From CAZRZN01 sp964604565 (lineage in GTDB: Bacteria > Pseudomonadota > Alphaproteobacteria > Rhodobacterales > Rhodobacteraceae): 10,117 bases of DNA. A model generated the notes under the pieces. It made no database searches. It worked only from the letters and a program-made list of their open reading frames with translations, and was not told the DNA's origin. The stretch's first letter is position 1; each line of letters opens with the position of its first letter. A program made the translations under genes and the position numbers. Shown here piece after piece: positions 1-7,062 of the stretch. Location of the stretch: NCBI GenBank assembly GCA_964604565.1, contig CAZRZN010000146.1:1-10117 (forward strand), read 5' to 3'.

Positions 1-781
1 TGATCTGCGGCACCTTGATCTTGAAGAAGATCTGGAACGGGTTCGCCCCGTCGACGATGGCCGCCTCGATGGTCTCTTCGGGGATGCCCCGCAGCGCCGC
101 GGACAGGATCACCATGGCAAAACCGGTCTGGATCCAGATCAGCACGATCATGAGCAGGAAGTTGTTCCAGAAGGGCACCGTCAGCCATTGCATCGGATCG
201 TTTCCGGTCAGGCTTACATAGATCGCGTTCAGCACGCCGATCTGTTCTGTATCCGGCGGGCGGGCGTCATAGACCAGTTTCCAGATCACCGCCGCGCCCA
301 CAAAAGAAATCGCCATCGGCATGAAGATCAGCGACTTGGCGATATTGCCCCAGCTGATGCGGTCTGTCAGCTGTGCAGCAAGCAGACCGAAAGCCGTGGA
401 CATGGCCGGAACCACGATCAGCCAGAAGATGTTGTTGACAACCGCCTCCCAGAACTTGGGATCGGCCGACATCTGTATGTAATTTCCCAGACCCACGAAT
501 TGATACACGGTCGTGCCGTCCGATTGCGTCACCCGTTCCGTCAGAGACAGGCGGATGGTCTCTATCACCGGGTAGGCAAGATACAGCGACAGCGCAAAGA
601 GCGCCGGAAAGAGAAAGAGCCAAGGCCGGATCATGTTCGACCGGTTGATGTTTCGCCCGGCGTTCGGCCCCTTGGCCGGATACAGCACCTTGTCCAGAAA
701 CTGGTTCGACAGCCAGAAATAAGCGAGACACCCGCCCACGCCGATGACGATGGTCAAAAGACCTGAGAATGCTGGATGCAT
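1..781 (-). CDS. aglF: AglF-type sugar ABC transporter permease, C-terminus cut by window edge
   Basis: Inner-membrane permease subunit of a carbohydrate ABC importer of the MalF/AglF kind; it would form the channel with an AglG-type partner and an AglK-type ATPase, both presumably beyond the left edge. The 260 visible codons (281 residues or more are lost to none at the N-terminus; the missing part is the C-terminus) show hydrophobic segments near residues 7-24, 53-71, 117-137, 149-169 and 206-229. The EAA loop that docks the ATPase lies at about 235-260, with E239-A240-A241, G245 and a final KVPQI. AglF and MalF permeases usually run to roughly 300-340 residues or more, so the end is missing. 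The ATG at 781-779 follows a strong GGGAGGG ribosome site about 4 bases upstream. It is the second gene of the leftward operon, 102 bases after aglE. The AglF name rests on the neighbouring AglE-like binding protein and general resemblance; the permease call itself is firm. Confidence 0.9.
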   Translation of the reverse strand, partial: MHPAFSGLLTIVIGVGGCLAYFWLSNQFLDKVLYPAKGPNAGRNINRSNMIRPWLFLFPALFALSLYLAYPVIETIRLSLTERVTQSDGTTVYQFVGLGNYIQMSADPKFWEAVVNNIFWLIVVPAMSTAFGLLAAQLTDRISWGNIAKSLIFMPMAISFVGAAVIWKLVYDARPPDTEQIGVLNAIYVSLTGNDPMQWLTVPFWNNFLLMIVLIWIQTGFAMVILSAALRGIPEETIEAAIVDGANPFQIFFKIKVPQI

Positions 782-830
782 TCGACCCTCCCCCGAGAAT
801 TGGTCACGCGTTTTTATTGAGCGCCTTGTG

Positions 831-860
831 CGCCTCCCCGGGGGAGTTCCCGGAGAGGCG
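831..860 (-). promoter_or_regulatory. Intercistronic hairpin between aglE and aglF
   Basis: A 12-bp stem (arms 831-842 and 849-860, one G-U wobble in the minus-strand RNA) closes a 6-base loop 23 bases after the aglE stop. On the minus strand the arms read CGCCTCTCCGGG and CCCGGGGAGGCG. No T-run follows, so it is unlikely to be a full terminator. A hairpin in this place, between binding protein and permease genes, is known from malE-malF type operons, where it shields the upstream mRNA from 3' exonucleases so that more binding protein than permease is made. That role is inferred here. Confidence 0.75.
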
Positions 861-883
861 GTCATCTGAAAGCAAGGCTCCGC

Positions 884-2152
884 TTACTTCATAGCATCCC
901 AGCTGTCCTGGATGTCGGAGGCGACGGCCTCTGCGTCCTTGCCGCCGGTGTAATCGACCATGCCGGTCCAGAAGGATCCGGCCCCCACACCGCCTGGCAT
1001 CAGGTCAGAGCCGTCGAAGCGGAAAGTGGTGGCATTGAGCAGGATCTCGTTCATGTTGCGGGCCGCATCGGAAGGAAACTTCGACGTGTCCACCGATTTG
1101 AACGGCGTCAGAAAGCCACCGTCCGCCATCCAGATCTCATGTGCTTCGGGGGTCTGGATGAACTTGATCAGCTCATGCGCCGCCTCGTTCTCGTTGGTGA
1201 TCGCCCAAAGCGTCCCCGCGCCCAGCACGGGCTGCCCCAGATCCTCGCCCTCATAGGCAGGGAAATAGAAGAAATCGGCATCAAGGCCGATTTCGGTGCC
1301 TTCGGGAAAGAAAGACGGAATGAAAGAGGCCTGCTTGTGCATCATGCACTGCGGCGGCGCCGTGAACAGGCCCTTGGGGCTGTCGCGGAAATCCGTCGTC
1401 GCCACGGCCCCTGCCCCTCCCGCGACATAGTCGTCGTTGCGCGCGAAATAGCCGAACTCCTCGATCGCGCCCACCACCGCGGGATCGTCAAAGGGAATTT
1501 CGTTGGACACCCACTGGTCCTAAACGGCAGGCGGCTGCGTGCGCAGCATCATGTCCTCGACCCAATCGGTCGCGGGCCAACCCGTCGCCCCGCCCGATCC
1601 CAGACCGATGCACCATGGCGTCTCACCATCTTCGACCATCTGGTCGGTCAGCGCCTTGAGCTCTTCCATGGTTTCGGGGATCTCGTAGCCGTAATCCTCG
1701 AAGTTCTCGGGAACATACCAGACCAGCGACTTCACATCGACGCGGAAGAACATGCCGTAGAGATCTTCTTCGCCATCGGGGCCTTCATAAGTGGCAAGAT
1801 CGACCCAGGACTGACCGGCCGCATAATTCTCCTTGATCCAGTCTCCCGTCCCGTCTTCCAACGGCGTCAGGAATCCGCGGCCGGCCATATCGGCGGCCAG
1901 GCCCGGCTGGGGAAACACCGCGATGTTTGGCGCAGACCCCGCTTCGACGTCGACAACGATCTGCTGTTCGAAACTGTCGGAGCCGACGTAGCTGACATCA
2001 TGGCCCGTCTGCTCGGCGAAGACGGCGAGAATCTTTTCGACGGTCGCCTGCTCCGGTCCGAGCCAAGTGCCGAACACGGTCAACTGCTCCGCATGGGCCG
2101 TGCCGGCGATCAGCGCGGCGGTCGCAGCGGAGACATAGAACGGTGACTTCAT
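884..2152 (-). pseudogene. aglE: AglE-type periplasmic substrate-binding protein gene with an in-frame TAG
   Basis: Encodes the solute-binding protein of a glucoside ABC importer (family 1 extracellular sugar-binding fold), which would deliver sugar to the AglF permease. The ATG at 2152-2150 has a GGGAGG site about 8 bases upstream. It is followed by a signal peptide of about 21 residues (MKSPFY, hydrophobic core, cut after AHA). The mature part begins EQLTVFGTWLGPEQ and keeps family stretches such as VDVEAGSAPNIAVFPQPG and GLGSGGATGWPATDW. Codon 211 (1522-1520) is TAG. The same frame continues without further stops to TAA at 886-884, giving 422 codons, and the text after the stop (DQWVSNEIPFDDPAVV, later RFDGSDLMPGGVGAG) is still good AglE-like protein. 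It is therefore one gene split by one nonsense codon, not two genes. From memory, homologues have a Tyr at this place, one base from TAG. A GTG at 1510 could in principle restart translation but would lack the signal peptide. Either a recent mutation or a base-calling error is possible. Confidence 0.85.
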
Positions 2153-2224
2153 TGATTTTCCTCCCAAACCCACGCATTTTCGCGCGGTCTCTTTTTCCTC
2201 TTGCAGCACTCTTCACGCAAATCT

Positions 2225-2240
2225 TTCAAAGCGCTTTGAA
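2225..2240. promoter_or_regulatory. LacI-family operator, perfect 16-bp palindrome (O1)
   Basis: TTCAAAGCGCTTTGAA is a perfect inverted repeat with the central CG step typical of LacI-family operators. It lies directly downstream of the predicted aglE -10 box, covering roughly +1 to +16, where a bound repressor would block initiation or escape. The divergently encoded LacI-type regulator at 2398 is the obvious ligand (inference). Confidence 0.85.
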
Positions 2241-2247
2241 TGGCGCC

Positions 2248-2276
2248 ACTATCTTCGAGTCGCAGGCTCATGTCAA
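2248..2276 (-). promoter_or_regulatory. Predicted sigma70 promoter of aglEF
   Basis: On the minus strand, TTGACA (2276-2271, a perfect -35) is followed by a 17-base spacer and GATAGT (2253-2248, 4 of 6 matches to TATAAT). Start of transcription is expected near 2241, leaving a leader of about 90 bases before the aglE ATG. The perfect palindrome at 2225-2240 begins at the expected start point. Confidence 0.7.
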
Positions 2277-2292
2277 CAATCGTGCAACCTAT

Positions 2293-2311
2293 AGCATTGA
2301 ATTCCAATGCT
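2293..2311. repeat. Near-perfect 19-bp inverted repeat in the divergent promoter region
   Basis: AGCATTG and CAATGCT arms flank AATTC; eight of nine base pairs match. It lies about 17 bases upstream of the aglE -35 box and about 50 bases upstream of the aglR -35 box. The sequence is unlike the two LacI-type operators, so if it binds a protein, that is probably another regulator, perhaps an activator of aglE. Function is not shown by the sequence. Confidence 0.5.
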
Positions 2312-2361
2312 GCGGCGCAGCTAACGCAGCTTTTGGTTGTATGCTTGGCAGACCGGACCCC

Positions 2362-2392
2362 TTGACAAATTCGAAGCGCTTTGAGCGATATG
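2362..2392 (+). promoter_or_regulatory. Predicted promoter of the aglR-bgl-glk operon
   Basis: A perfect TTGACA lies at 2362-2367. The -10 is poor: the best candidates (GATATG at 2387-2392 with a 19-base spacer, or boxes one or two bases nearer) match TATAAT only weakly. Transcription would begin at or within a few bases of the ATG at 2398, giving a very short leader or none. An imperfect operator fills the spacer. Confidence 0.5.
2370..2385. promoter_or_regulatory. Second LacI-family operator, imperfect (O2)
   Basis: TTCGAAGCGCTTTGAG matches the perfect 2225-2240 palindrome at 14 of 16 positions and keeps the AAGCGCTTT core. It sits between the -35 and -10 of the aglR promoter, which implies autorepression of the regulator and of the bgl and glk genes behind it. 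The two operator centres are 145 bp apart, so looping is conceivable. Binding is inferred. Confidence 0.75.
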
Positions 2393-2397
2393 GCGGC

Positions 2398-3420
2398 ATG
2401 AACCTGAAACAGCTTTCGGCCCATTTGAATCTGTCCCAGACAACCGTCAGCCGCGCGCTGAACGGCTATCCGGAAGTCAATGAAAAGACCCGGCAGCGCA
2501 TTCTGGCGGCCGCCCGTGACCTGAACTACAGCCCGAACACCCGCGCAAAGGGGCTGGCCACCGGACGCGCACAGGCCATCGGCCATGTGCTGCCGATCTC
2601 TGACCAGCACGAAATGGTCAACCCGATATTCGGCGATTTCATCGCCGGGGCCGGCGCGACATACGCGAAGGCCGGATATGAGGTCGTCATCAGCCTTGTC
2701 GACGACAAGGACGAAGAGGGCGCCTATCGGTCGATCCGCAACAGGGGCAGTGTCGACGGCATCATCGTGCATGGCCCGCGCATGGCCGATCCGCGCATCG
2801 CGCTCCTGACAAAGCTCGGCCTGCCCTTTGTCGTGCACGGCCGCGCGTCACAGGTAAACATCCCCTACTCTTGGCTGGACACCAACAACGGGCGCGCTTT
2901 TCGGCGCGCGACAGAGTTTCTGCTGGACCTTGGCCATCGTCGGATCGCGCTGATCAATGGGCTCGAGTTCATGGATTTTGCGCATCGCCGACGAGAGGCC
3001 TTTGTCGCCGCGCTGGCCGAACGCGGCATCGCGGCCGACCCCGCGCTGATGCGCTCCGAAGAAATGACCGAGATCTACGGACACCGCTCCGCCCATGAGA
3101 TGCTGGCGATGGAAGAACCGCCCACGGCTTTTCTCGTGTCATCGATGATCGTCGCCATAGGCGTCCGCCGCGCGATCCACGAAGCCGGGTTGGAAATGGG
3201 GCGCGATATTTCCGTGATCACCCATGACGACGATCTGAGCTATCTCAAGAATGGTCAGGATGTCCCCATCTTTACCGCGACGCGGTCCTCGGTGCGCACG
3301 GCGGGCATGAATGCCGCCGGCATGCTGTTGAAGCAAATTCGCAATCCCGGCGGCCCGCCTCTCACTCAATTGATGGAGGCCGAGTTGATCATCGGCAGCT
3401 CCACCGGCCCCCTACAATAA
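2398..3420 (+). CDS. aglR: LacI-family transcriptional regulator, AglR-like repressor of the glucoside locus
   Basis: A 340-residue DNA-binding regulator, normal length for LacI/GalR. The N-terminal helix-turn-helix is at about 3-23 (LKQLSAHLNLSQTTVSRALNG). The hinge follows at about 45-57 (SPNTRAKGLATG), and the periplasmic-binding-protein-like effector domain runs from about 58 to the end (GHRRIALING near 179-188, then FAHRRREAFVAAL). The ATG at 2398 is chosen because the helix-turn-helix starts there. In-frame ATGs further upstream would add residues not found in the family and would place the start before the predicted promoter. No good ribosome site precedes it (only GGCGGC), consistent with a leaderless or short-leader mRNA. 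It is divergent from aglE and 9 bases from the beta-glucosidase gene, so it probably represses both arms until a glucoside or derived sugar binds. The family is certain; the AglR name and ligand come from context. Confidence 0.92.
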   Translation: MNLKQLSAHLNLSQTTVSRALNGYPEVNEKTRQRILAAARDLNYSPNTRAKGLATGRAQAIGHVLPISDQHEMVNPIFGDFIAGAGATYAKAGYEVVISLVDDKDEEGAYRSIRNRGSVDGIIVHGPRMADPRIALLTKLGLPFVVHGRASQVNIPYSWLDTNNGRAFRRATEFLLDLGHRRIALINGLEFMDFAHRRREAFVAALAERGIAADPALMRSEEMTEIYGHRSAHEMLAMEEPPTAFLVSSMIVAIGVRRAIHEAGLEMGRDISVITHDDDLSYLKNGQDVPIFTATRSSVRTAGMNAAGMLLKQIRNPGGPPLTQLMEAELIIGSSTGPLQ

Positions 3421-3429
3421 AGGTTCGTC

Positions 3430-4752
3430 ATGAAACACACGCGTTCAGATTTCCCCGACGGGTTCCTGTTTGGTTGCGCCACATCCAGCTACCAGATCGA
3501 GGGCCACGCCCAGGGCGGCGCGGGGCGCACGCAATGGGATGATTTCGCGGCGACCCCGGGCAATGTCGTGCGCTTCGAGGATGGCGCGCGCGCCTGCGAC
3601 CATTACACCCGATACCCGGAGGATCTGGATCTTGTCGCAGGGGCAGGGTTCGATTGCTACCGCTTTTCGTTGAGCTGGGCACGGGTCATGCCGGAGGGGC
3701 GCGGCCCGGTCAACGAGGCCGGTCTGGACTTTTACGACCGCCTCACCGACGCGATGCTGGAACGCGGGATCAAACCCTGTGCGACGCTCTATCATTGGGA
3801 AATGCCTTCGGCCCTGCTGGACCTCGGCGGGTGGCGCAATCGCGACGTGGCCGGCTGGTTCGCCGATTATACCGAAGTCATCATGAAACGGATCGGCGAT
3901 CGCATGTTCTCCACCGCGCCGATCAACGAGCCGTGGTGCGTGGCCTGGCTGAGCCACTTTGCGGGACACCACGCGCCGGGTGTCCGCGATATTCGCGCAG
4001 CCGCACGGGCCATGCATCACGTGCTGCTGGCCCATGGACGGGCGACCGAAGTCATGCGCGGACTGGGCATGTCCAACCTTGGCGGTGTGTTCAACCTCGA
4101 ATGGGCGGAACCGGCGGATGGCAGCGCCGAGGCGCGCGCAGCGGCGGACCGCTATGACGCGATTTACAACCAATGGTTTCTGAGCGGGGTCTTCAAGGGC
4201 GCCTACCCGGAGGCCGCGCTGGAGGGGCTGGAGCCGCATCTGCCGCAGGGCTGGCAGGATGATTTTCCGACCATTCAGGCGCCTCTGGACTGGTGCGGAA
4301 TCAACTATTACACGCGCAAGCTGATCGCGCCGGCAGATCAGCCGTGGCCCGACTACCGCGAAGTCGAAGGGCCGCTGCCCAAGACCTTCATGGACTGGGA
4401 AATCTACCCCGAGGGTCTGTATAATTTCCTGACCCGGACGGCGCGGGACTATACCGGCGACCTCCCGCTTTATGTCACGGAGAACGGCATGGCCGCGCCG
4501 GATGTTCTGACCGATGGCGCCGTCTCCGATCCGGACCGCATCGCCTATCTGGAGACGCATCTGGACAAGGCGAAACAGGCGATTGCCGAGGGTGTTCCGC
4601 TGAAGGGATATTTCGTCTGGTCGCTACTGGACAATTACGAATGGGCGCTGGGGTATGAAAAGCGCTTTGGCCTCGTGCATGTCGATTTCGACACGTTGGC
4701 GCGCACCCCCAAAACATCGTATCACGCCCTTGCCACGGCCCTGAAAACCTGA
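3430..4752 (+). CDS. bglA: GH1 beta-glucosidase
   Basis: A 440-residue glycoside hydrolase family 1 enzyme, a TIM-barrel retaining hydrolase that releases glucose from beta-glucosides. No signal peptide is seen, so it works in the cytoplasm on imported sugar. Visible family marks are the N-terminal FPDGFLFGCATSSYQIEG (Q22 and E24 in the sugar-binding pocket) and YHWEMP at 121-126. The acid/base Glu167 is in INEPW, the nucleophile Glu351 in YVTENG, and DNYEWALGYEKRFGLVHVDF lies at 401-420. All catalytic residues are present and the length is normal for bacterial GH1. The residue two before NEP is Pro rather than the common Thr. The ATG at 3430 has an AAAGG ribosome site about 7 bases upstream and starts 9 bases after the aglR stop; glk follows 19 bases later, so the three genes form an operon. 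GH1 also includes beta-galactosidases and 6-phospho enzymes. The glucokinase neighbour and an ABC rather than PTS importer favour an unphosphorylated glucoside. Confidence 0.93.
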   Translation: MKHTRSDFPDGFLFGCATSSYQIEGHAQGGAGRTQWDDFAATPGNVVRFEDGARACDHYTRYPEDLDLVAGAGFDCYRFSLSWARVMPEGRGPVNEAGLDFYDRLTDAMLERGIKPCATLYHWEMPSALLDLGGWRNRDVAGWFADYTEVIMKRIGDRMFSTAPINEPWCVAWLSHFAGHHAPGVRDIRAAARAMHHVLLAHGRATEVMRGLGMSNLGGVFNLEWAEPADGSAEARAAADRYDAIYNQWFLSGVFKGAYPEAALEGLEPHLPQGWQDDFPTIQAPLDWCGINYYTRKLIAPADQPWPDYREVEGPLPKTFMDWEIYPEGLYNFLTRTARDYTGDLPLYVTENGMAAPDVLTDGAVSDPDRIAYLETHLDKAKQAIAEGVPLKGYFVWSLLDNYEWALGYEKRFGLVHVDFDTLARTPKTSYHALATALKT

Positions 4753-4771
4753 ACATGCGAAGGCCCAAGCC

Positions 4772-5724
4772 ATGACCCAAGACTTTTCCGTTGTCGCCGA
4801 CATCGGCGGCACCAATACGCGGGTCGCGCTCAGCAAGGCCGGCAGGATCGTCGAGGACACGATCCGCCGCTACCGCAACGCAGAGAACACCGGGATCGGG
4901 GCCGTGCTGGACGATTACCTGTCGGCGCGGGACGTGACGCCCGTGGCGATCTGCGTCGACATGGCCGGACCCGTGCATGACGGGGTCGGCACTCTGACCA
5001 ACCTCGACTGGCGCATCGACGCAGAGGCGCTGAAGACCGAAACCGGGGCCGCGCGCGTGGCGGTGCTGAACGACCTTCAGGCGCAGGGCTTTGCCATGGC
5101 GCATCTGGGTCAAGAAAGTCTCTTGCCGGTGCTGACCGGGCGCGCGGCGCCGCCGGACGCGGTGCGGCTGGTGCTCAATGTCGGCACAGGATTGAACGCG
5201 GTGCCGGTCTATGCCTTGGGCGGACGCACCATGGTGCCCCCGGCAGAGGCCGGTCATGTCTCCCTGCTGGCGCGCGATGCCGAGGAACTGGACCTGATCG
5301 ACTGGATCACCGCCCGCTATGGCCATCCCGGTCTGGAGGAGGTTCTTTCGGGCCGCGGTCTGGAACATCTCTACGCCTGGATCTGTCACGACGAGGGTGC
5401 CGGCCTGCCCCTACCCGCCGCCGAGATCATGGAAGGATGCCATGCGCAGGAACCCCGCGCGCAGCGGGCCGCGCGGCTGTTCGTGCGCTTTCTGGGGCGC
5501 TACGCCGGTGATCTGGCCCTGATCAACCTGCCCTTCGGCGGCATCTATCTGGTGGGCGGCGTCACGCGCCATCTGGGGCCACACCTGTTGCAGCTCGGCT
5601 TTGCCGAGGCTTTCGCCGACAAGGGGCGGTTCAACGCCTACATGACGCAATTCCCGGTGTATCTGGTGACCGACGATTACGCCGCGCTGCGCGGCTGCGC
5701 GGCACATCTGGCCGAACTGATGGC
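4772..5724 (+). CDS. glk: Glucokinase, 3' end lost in the N gap
   Basis: An ATP-dependent glucokinase of the bacterial Glk (ROK-related, actin-like ATPase) family, which makes glucose 6-phosphate from the glucose released by the neighbouring beta-glucosidase. The 317 visible codons show the first phosphate loop DIGGTNTR (10-17), the catalytic Asp101 in LNDLQAQGFA, the second phosphate motif LNVGTG (135-140), and the sugar-binding PPAEAGH (156-162, Glu159 and His162). EEVLSGRGLE (189-198) and GGIYLVGGV (256-264) follow. E. coli Glk has 321 residues, so only a few codons and the stop should be missing, inside the gap. Any apparent continuation through the N run to a stop near 5828 is an artefact. 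The ATG has GAAGG about 9 bases upstream and lies 19 bases after the bgl stop. It is the third gene of the aglR operon. Confidence 0.93.
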
Positions 5725-5824
5725 NNNNNNNNNNNNNNNNNNNNNNNNNNNNNNNNNNNNNNNNNNNNNNNNNNNNNNNNNNNNNNNNNNNNNNNNNNNN
5801 NNNNNNNNNNNNNNNNNNNNNNNN
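5725..5824. other. Assembly gap of exactly 100 N
   Basis: A round 100-base N run is the usual placeholder between two joined contigs, so its true length is unknown. It removes the end of glk and whatever follows it. Linkage of the left part (glucoside locus) with the right part (EamA, eno) depends on the scaffolding being right. Confidence 0.98.
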
Positions 5825-6014
5825 GACTGAGCAGGCGCGGAACCGCCGAAATCGGGATCCCGCATCATCCTGACCAACCGCTCCGTGACCCTGCGCCTGT
5901 CAGCGCGCAGGGCGGCTTTGCGCTTGCGTTCGGTCGGCGGGGCGGGCGATACCGGCCCCAGATGTTCCAGAGAAAGCCCGAAATGCCCTGTCGCCGCGCT
6001 GCGAAGGCGCCCGC
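5825..6014. other. Unassigned 190 bases between the gap and the EamA gene
   Basis: No gene can be called. A plus-strand frame is open from the gap to a TGA at 6016-6018 that overlaps the EamA start as ATGA, but its translation is low in complexity and unlike any family I know. A minus-strand frame is open from about 6000 into the gap and reads more like protein (HFGLSLEHLGPVSPAPP, then a Lys/Arg-rich helix and VRMMRDPDFGG). It has no start codon before ATGs near 5876. It may be the start or a remnant of a gene lying mostly in the gap. Confidence 0.4.
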
Positions 6015-6884
6015 ATGATCCTGCGCGCCATTTCCCTGATGATCCTGTCCATGGCCTTGCTCGCCGGGGCAGATGCGTTTTTCAAGCTGGCCACCAATGC
6101 GGCCCCTGTCGGGCAGGTCATGACATTGGTCAGCATCGGCGGCACCGCGCTGTTCGTCACGCTGGCCCAAGCGATGCGGGTGCCGCTTCTGACGCGCGAT
6201 GCGCTGCACCCGATGGTCCTGCTGCGCAACCTGTTCGAGATCATCGGCGCGGTCGGAATGGTGGTAGGGTTGAAATACATCCCTCTGCCAGTCTTCGCGG
6301 CGATCATCCAGACCGGCCCGCTGGTGGTGACGCTGGGCGCCGCGATCTTTCTCAAGGAGCAGGTGGGCTGGCGGCGCTGGACAGCGGTGGCAGTGGGAAT
6401 TGTCGGCATGCTGATGGTCATCCGCCCCTTCAGTGCCAGCTTCAGCGGCTGGGAACTCTTCGCGGTCATGGGCATCACCGCACTGTCGGCGCGGGATCTG
6501 GTGACCCGCCTGTCCCCGGCAAGGATCCCCTCGCTGGCGATTTCCACATGGGGGTTCGGCATCACCCTGCTGCCCGGTCTTGCGCTCTGGGCCCTGACGT
6601 CCCAGCCGTCGAGCTATGCGCCCGCCGCGCTTTGGCCGATCCTTGGGGCGGTGGTTGTCACGACCAGTGGATATCTCGCCATCACGACGGCCATGCGGAT
6701 GGCGCCCGCGTCCATTGTGGCGCCCTTTCGCTACTCCCGTCTGGTGTTCACCACCGCCCTCGGCATCCTGATCTTCGGCGACCGTCCGGATGCGATGACC
6801 CTTGCCGGTGCGGCGCTGATCCTCGTTGCCGGGCTCTATACCTTCCTGCGTGAGCGGCGTCTTGCCCGCACGGCCGCGCCGTAG
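6015..6884 (+). CDS. EamA-family (DMT superfamily) membrane transporter
   Basis: An inner-membrane protein of 289 residues with two tandem EamA halves, the usual size and about ten hydrophobic helices of drug/metabolite exporters. Segments lie near 5-23, 33-52, 66-86, 91-112, 119-137, 145-160, 171-192, 205-226, 232-253 and 260-277. Typical marks are FEIIGAVGMVVGLKYIPLPVFAAIIQTGPLVV-type text in the first half, the GWRRW linker before helix 5, and FRYSRLVFTTALGILIFGDRP in the second half. The tail is Arg-rich, as expected on the cytoplasmic side. The ATG at 6015 has GAAGG about 7 bases upstream, and no start codon precedes it in the open frame. Substrate cannot be told; family members move amino acids, metabolites or drugs. 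It is not evidently linked to the sugar locus, from which the gap separates it, and eno behind it has its own promoter. Confidence 0.9.
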   Translation: MILRAISLMILSMALLAGADAFFKLATNAAPVGQVMTLVSIGGTALFVTLAQAMRVPLLTRDALHPMVLLRNLFEIIGAVGMVVGLKYIPLPVFAAIIQTGPLVVTLGAAIFLKEQVGWRRWTAVAVGIVGMLMVIRPFSASFSGWELFAVMGITALSARDLVTRLSPARIPSLAISTWGFGITLLPGLALWALTSQPSSYAPAALWPILGAVVVTTSGYLAITTAMRMAPASIVAPFRYSRLVFTTALGILIFGDRPDAMTLAGAALILVAGLYTFLRERRLARTAAP

Positions 6885-7043
6885 AGCAAGAGTGAGCTGC
6901 CGGCGCCTGTCCTGACAGGCCGCCATGGTCTGCCGCCACCGCGCTCAAGGCCCGGTGGACCCGAGGCCCGACGCAGCGTGCCGGACAACACCTTCGCAAT
7001 GCATCCGCCGCAGACGGGCCGCTTCTCCACGCCGCAAAGTGTC

Positions 7044-7055
7044 GTTAGCGCTATC
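7044..7055. promoter_or_regulatory. Palindromic GTTAGC/GCTATC site upstream of eno, possible CceR-type operator
   Basis: The two 6-base half-sites meet at a central CG step, with one mismatch. The symmetry extends one base outward on each side (C and G). This resembles, as I recall it, the GTTAGCGCTAAC-like site of CceR, the LacI-family regulator of central carbon metabolism described in Rhodobacter sphaeroides. It lies 7 bases upstream of the predicted eno -35 box, a position that suits an activator more than a repressor. Binding is inferred. Confidence 0.5.
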
Positions 7056-7062
7056 GGTTGCG

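Noticed and set aside
1139..2146. Long plus-strand open frame of 335 codons
   Set aside because: It lies wholly antisense to aglE, which has a signal peptide, ribosome site and recognisable family text. The antisense translation is rich in Arg, Gly and His, as shadows in GC-rich DNA are.
3445..4560. Minus-strand open frame of 371 codons
   Set aside because: It is antisense to the GH1 gene, has no recognisable motif and no ribosome site.
5725..5830. Apparent extension of glucokinase through the N run to TGA near 5828
   Set aside because: Reading frame cannot be carried across 100 placeholder N of unknown true length, and glucokinase is already nearly full length at residue 317.
6905..6920. 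GCCTGTC-CT-GACAGGC inverted repeat after the EamA gene as a terminator
   Set aside because: The two-base loop is too small for a stable hairpin as written and no T-run follows. It may be a chance palindrome.
5865..6926. Minus-strand open frame of 353 codons over the EamA gene
   Set aside because: The translation is a charged, low-complexity Arg/Gln/His/Gly string, a shadow of the hydrophobic EamA protein.
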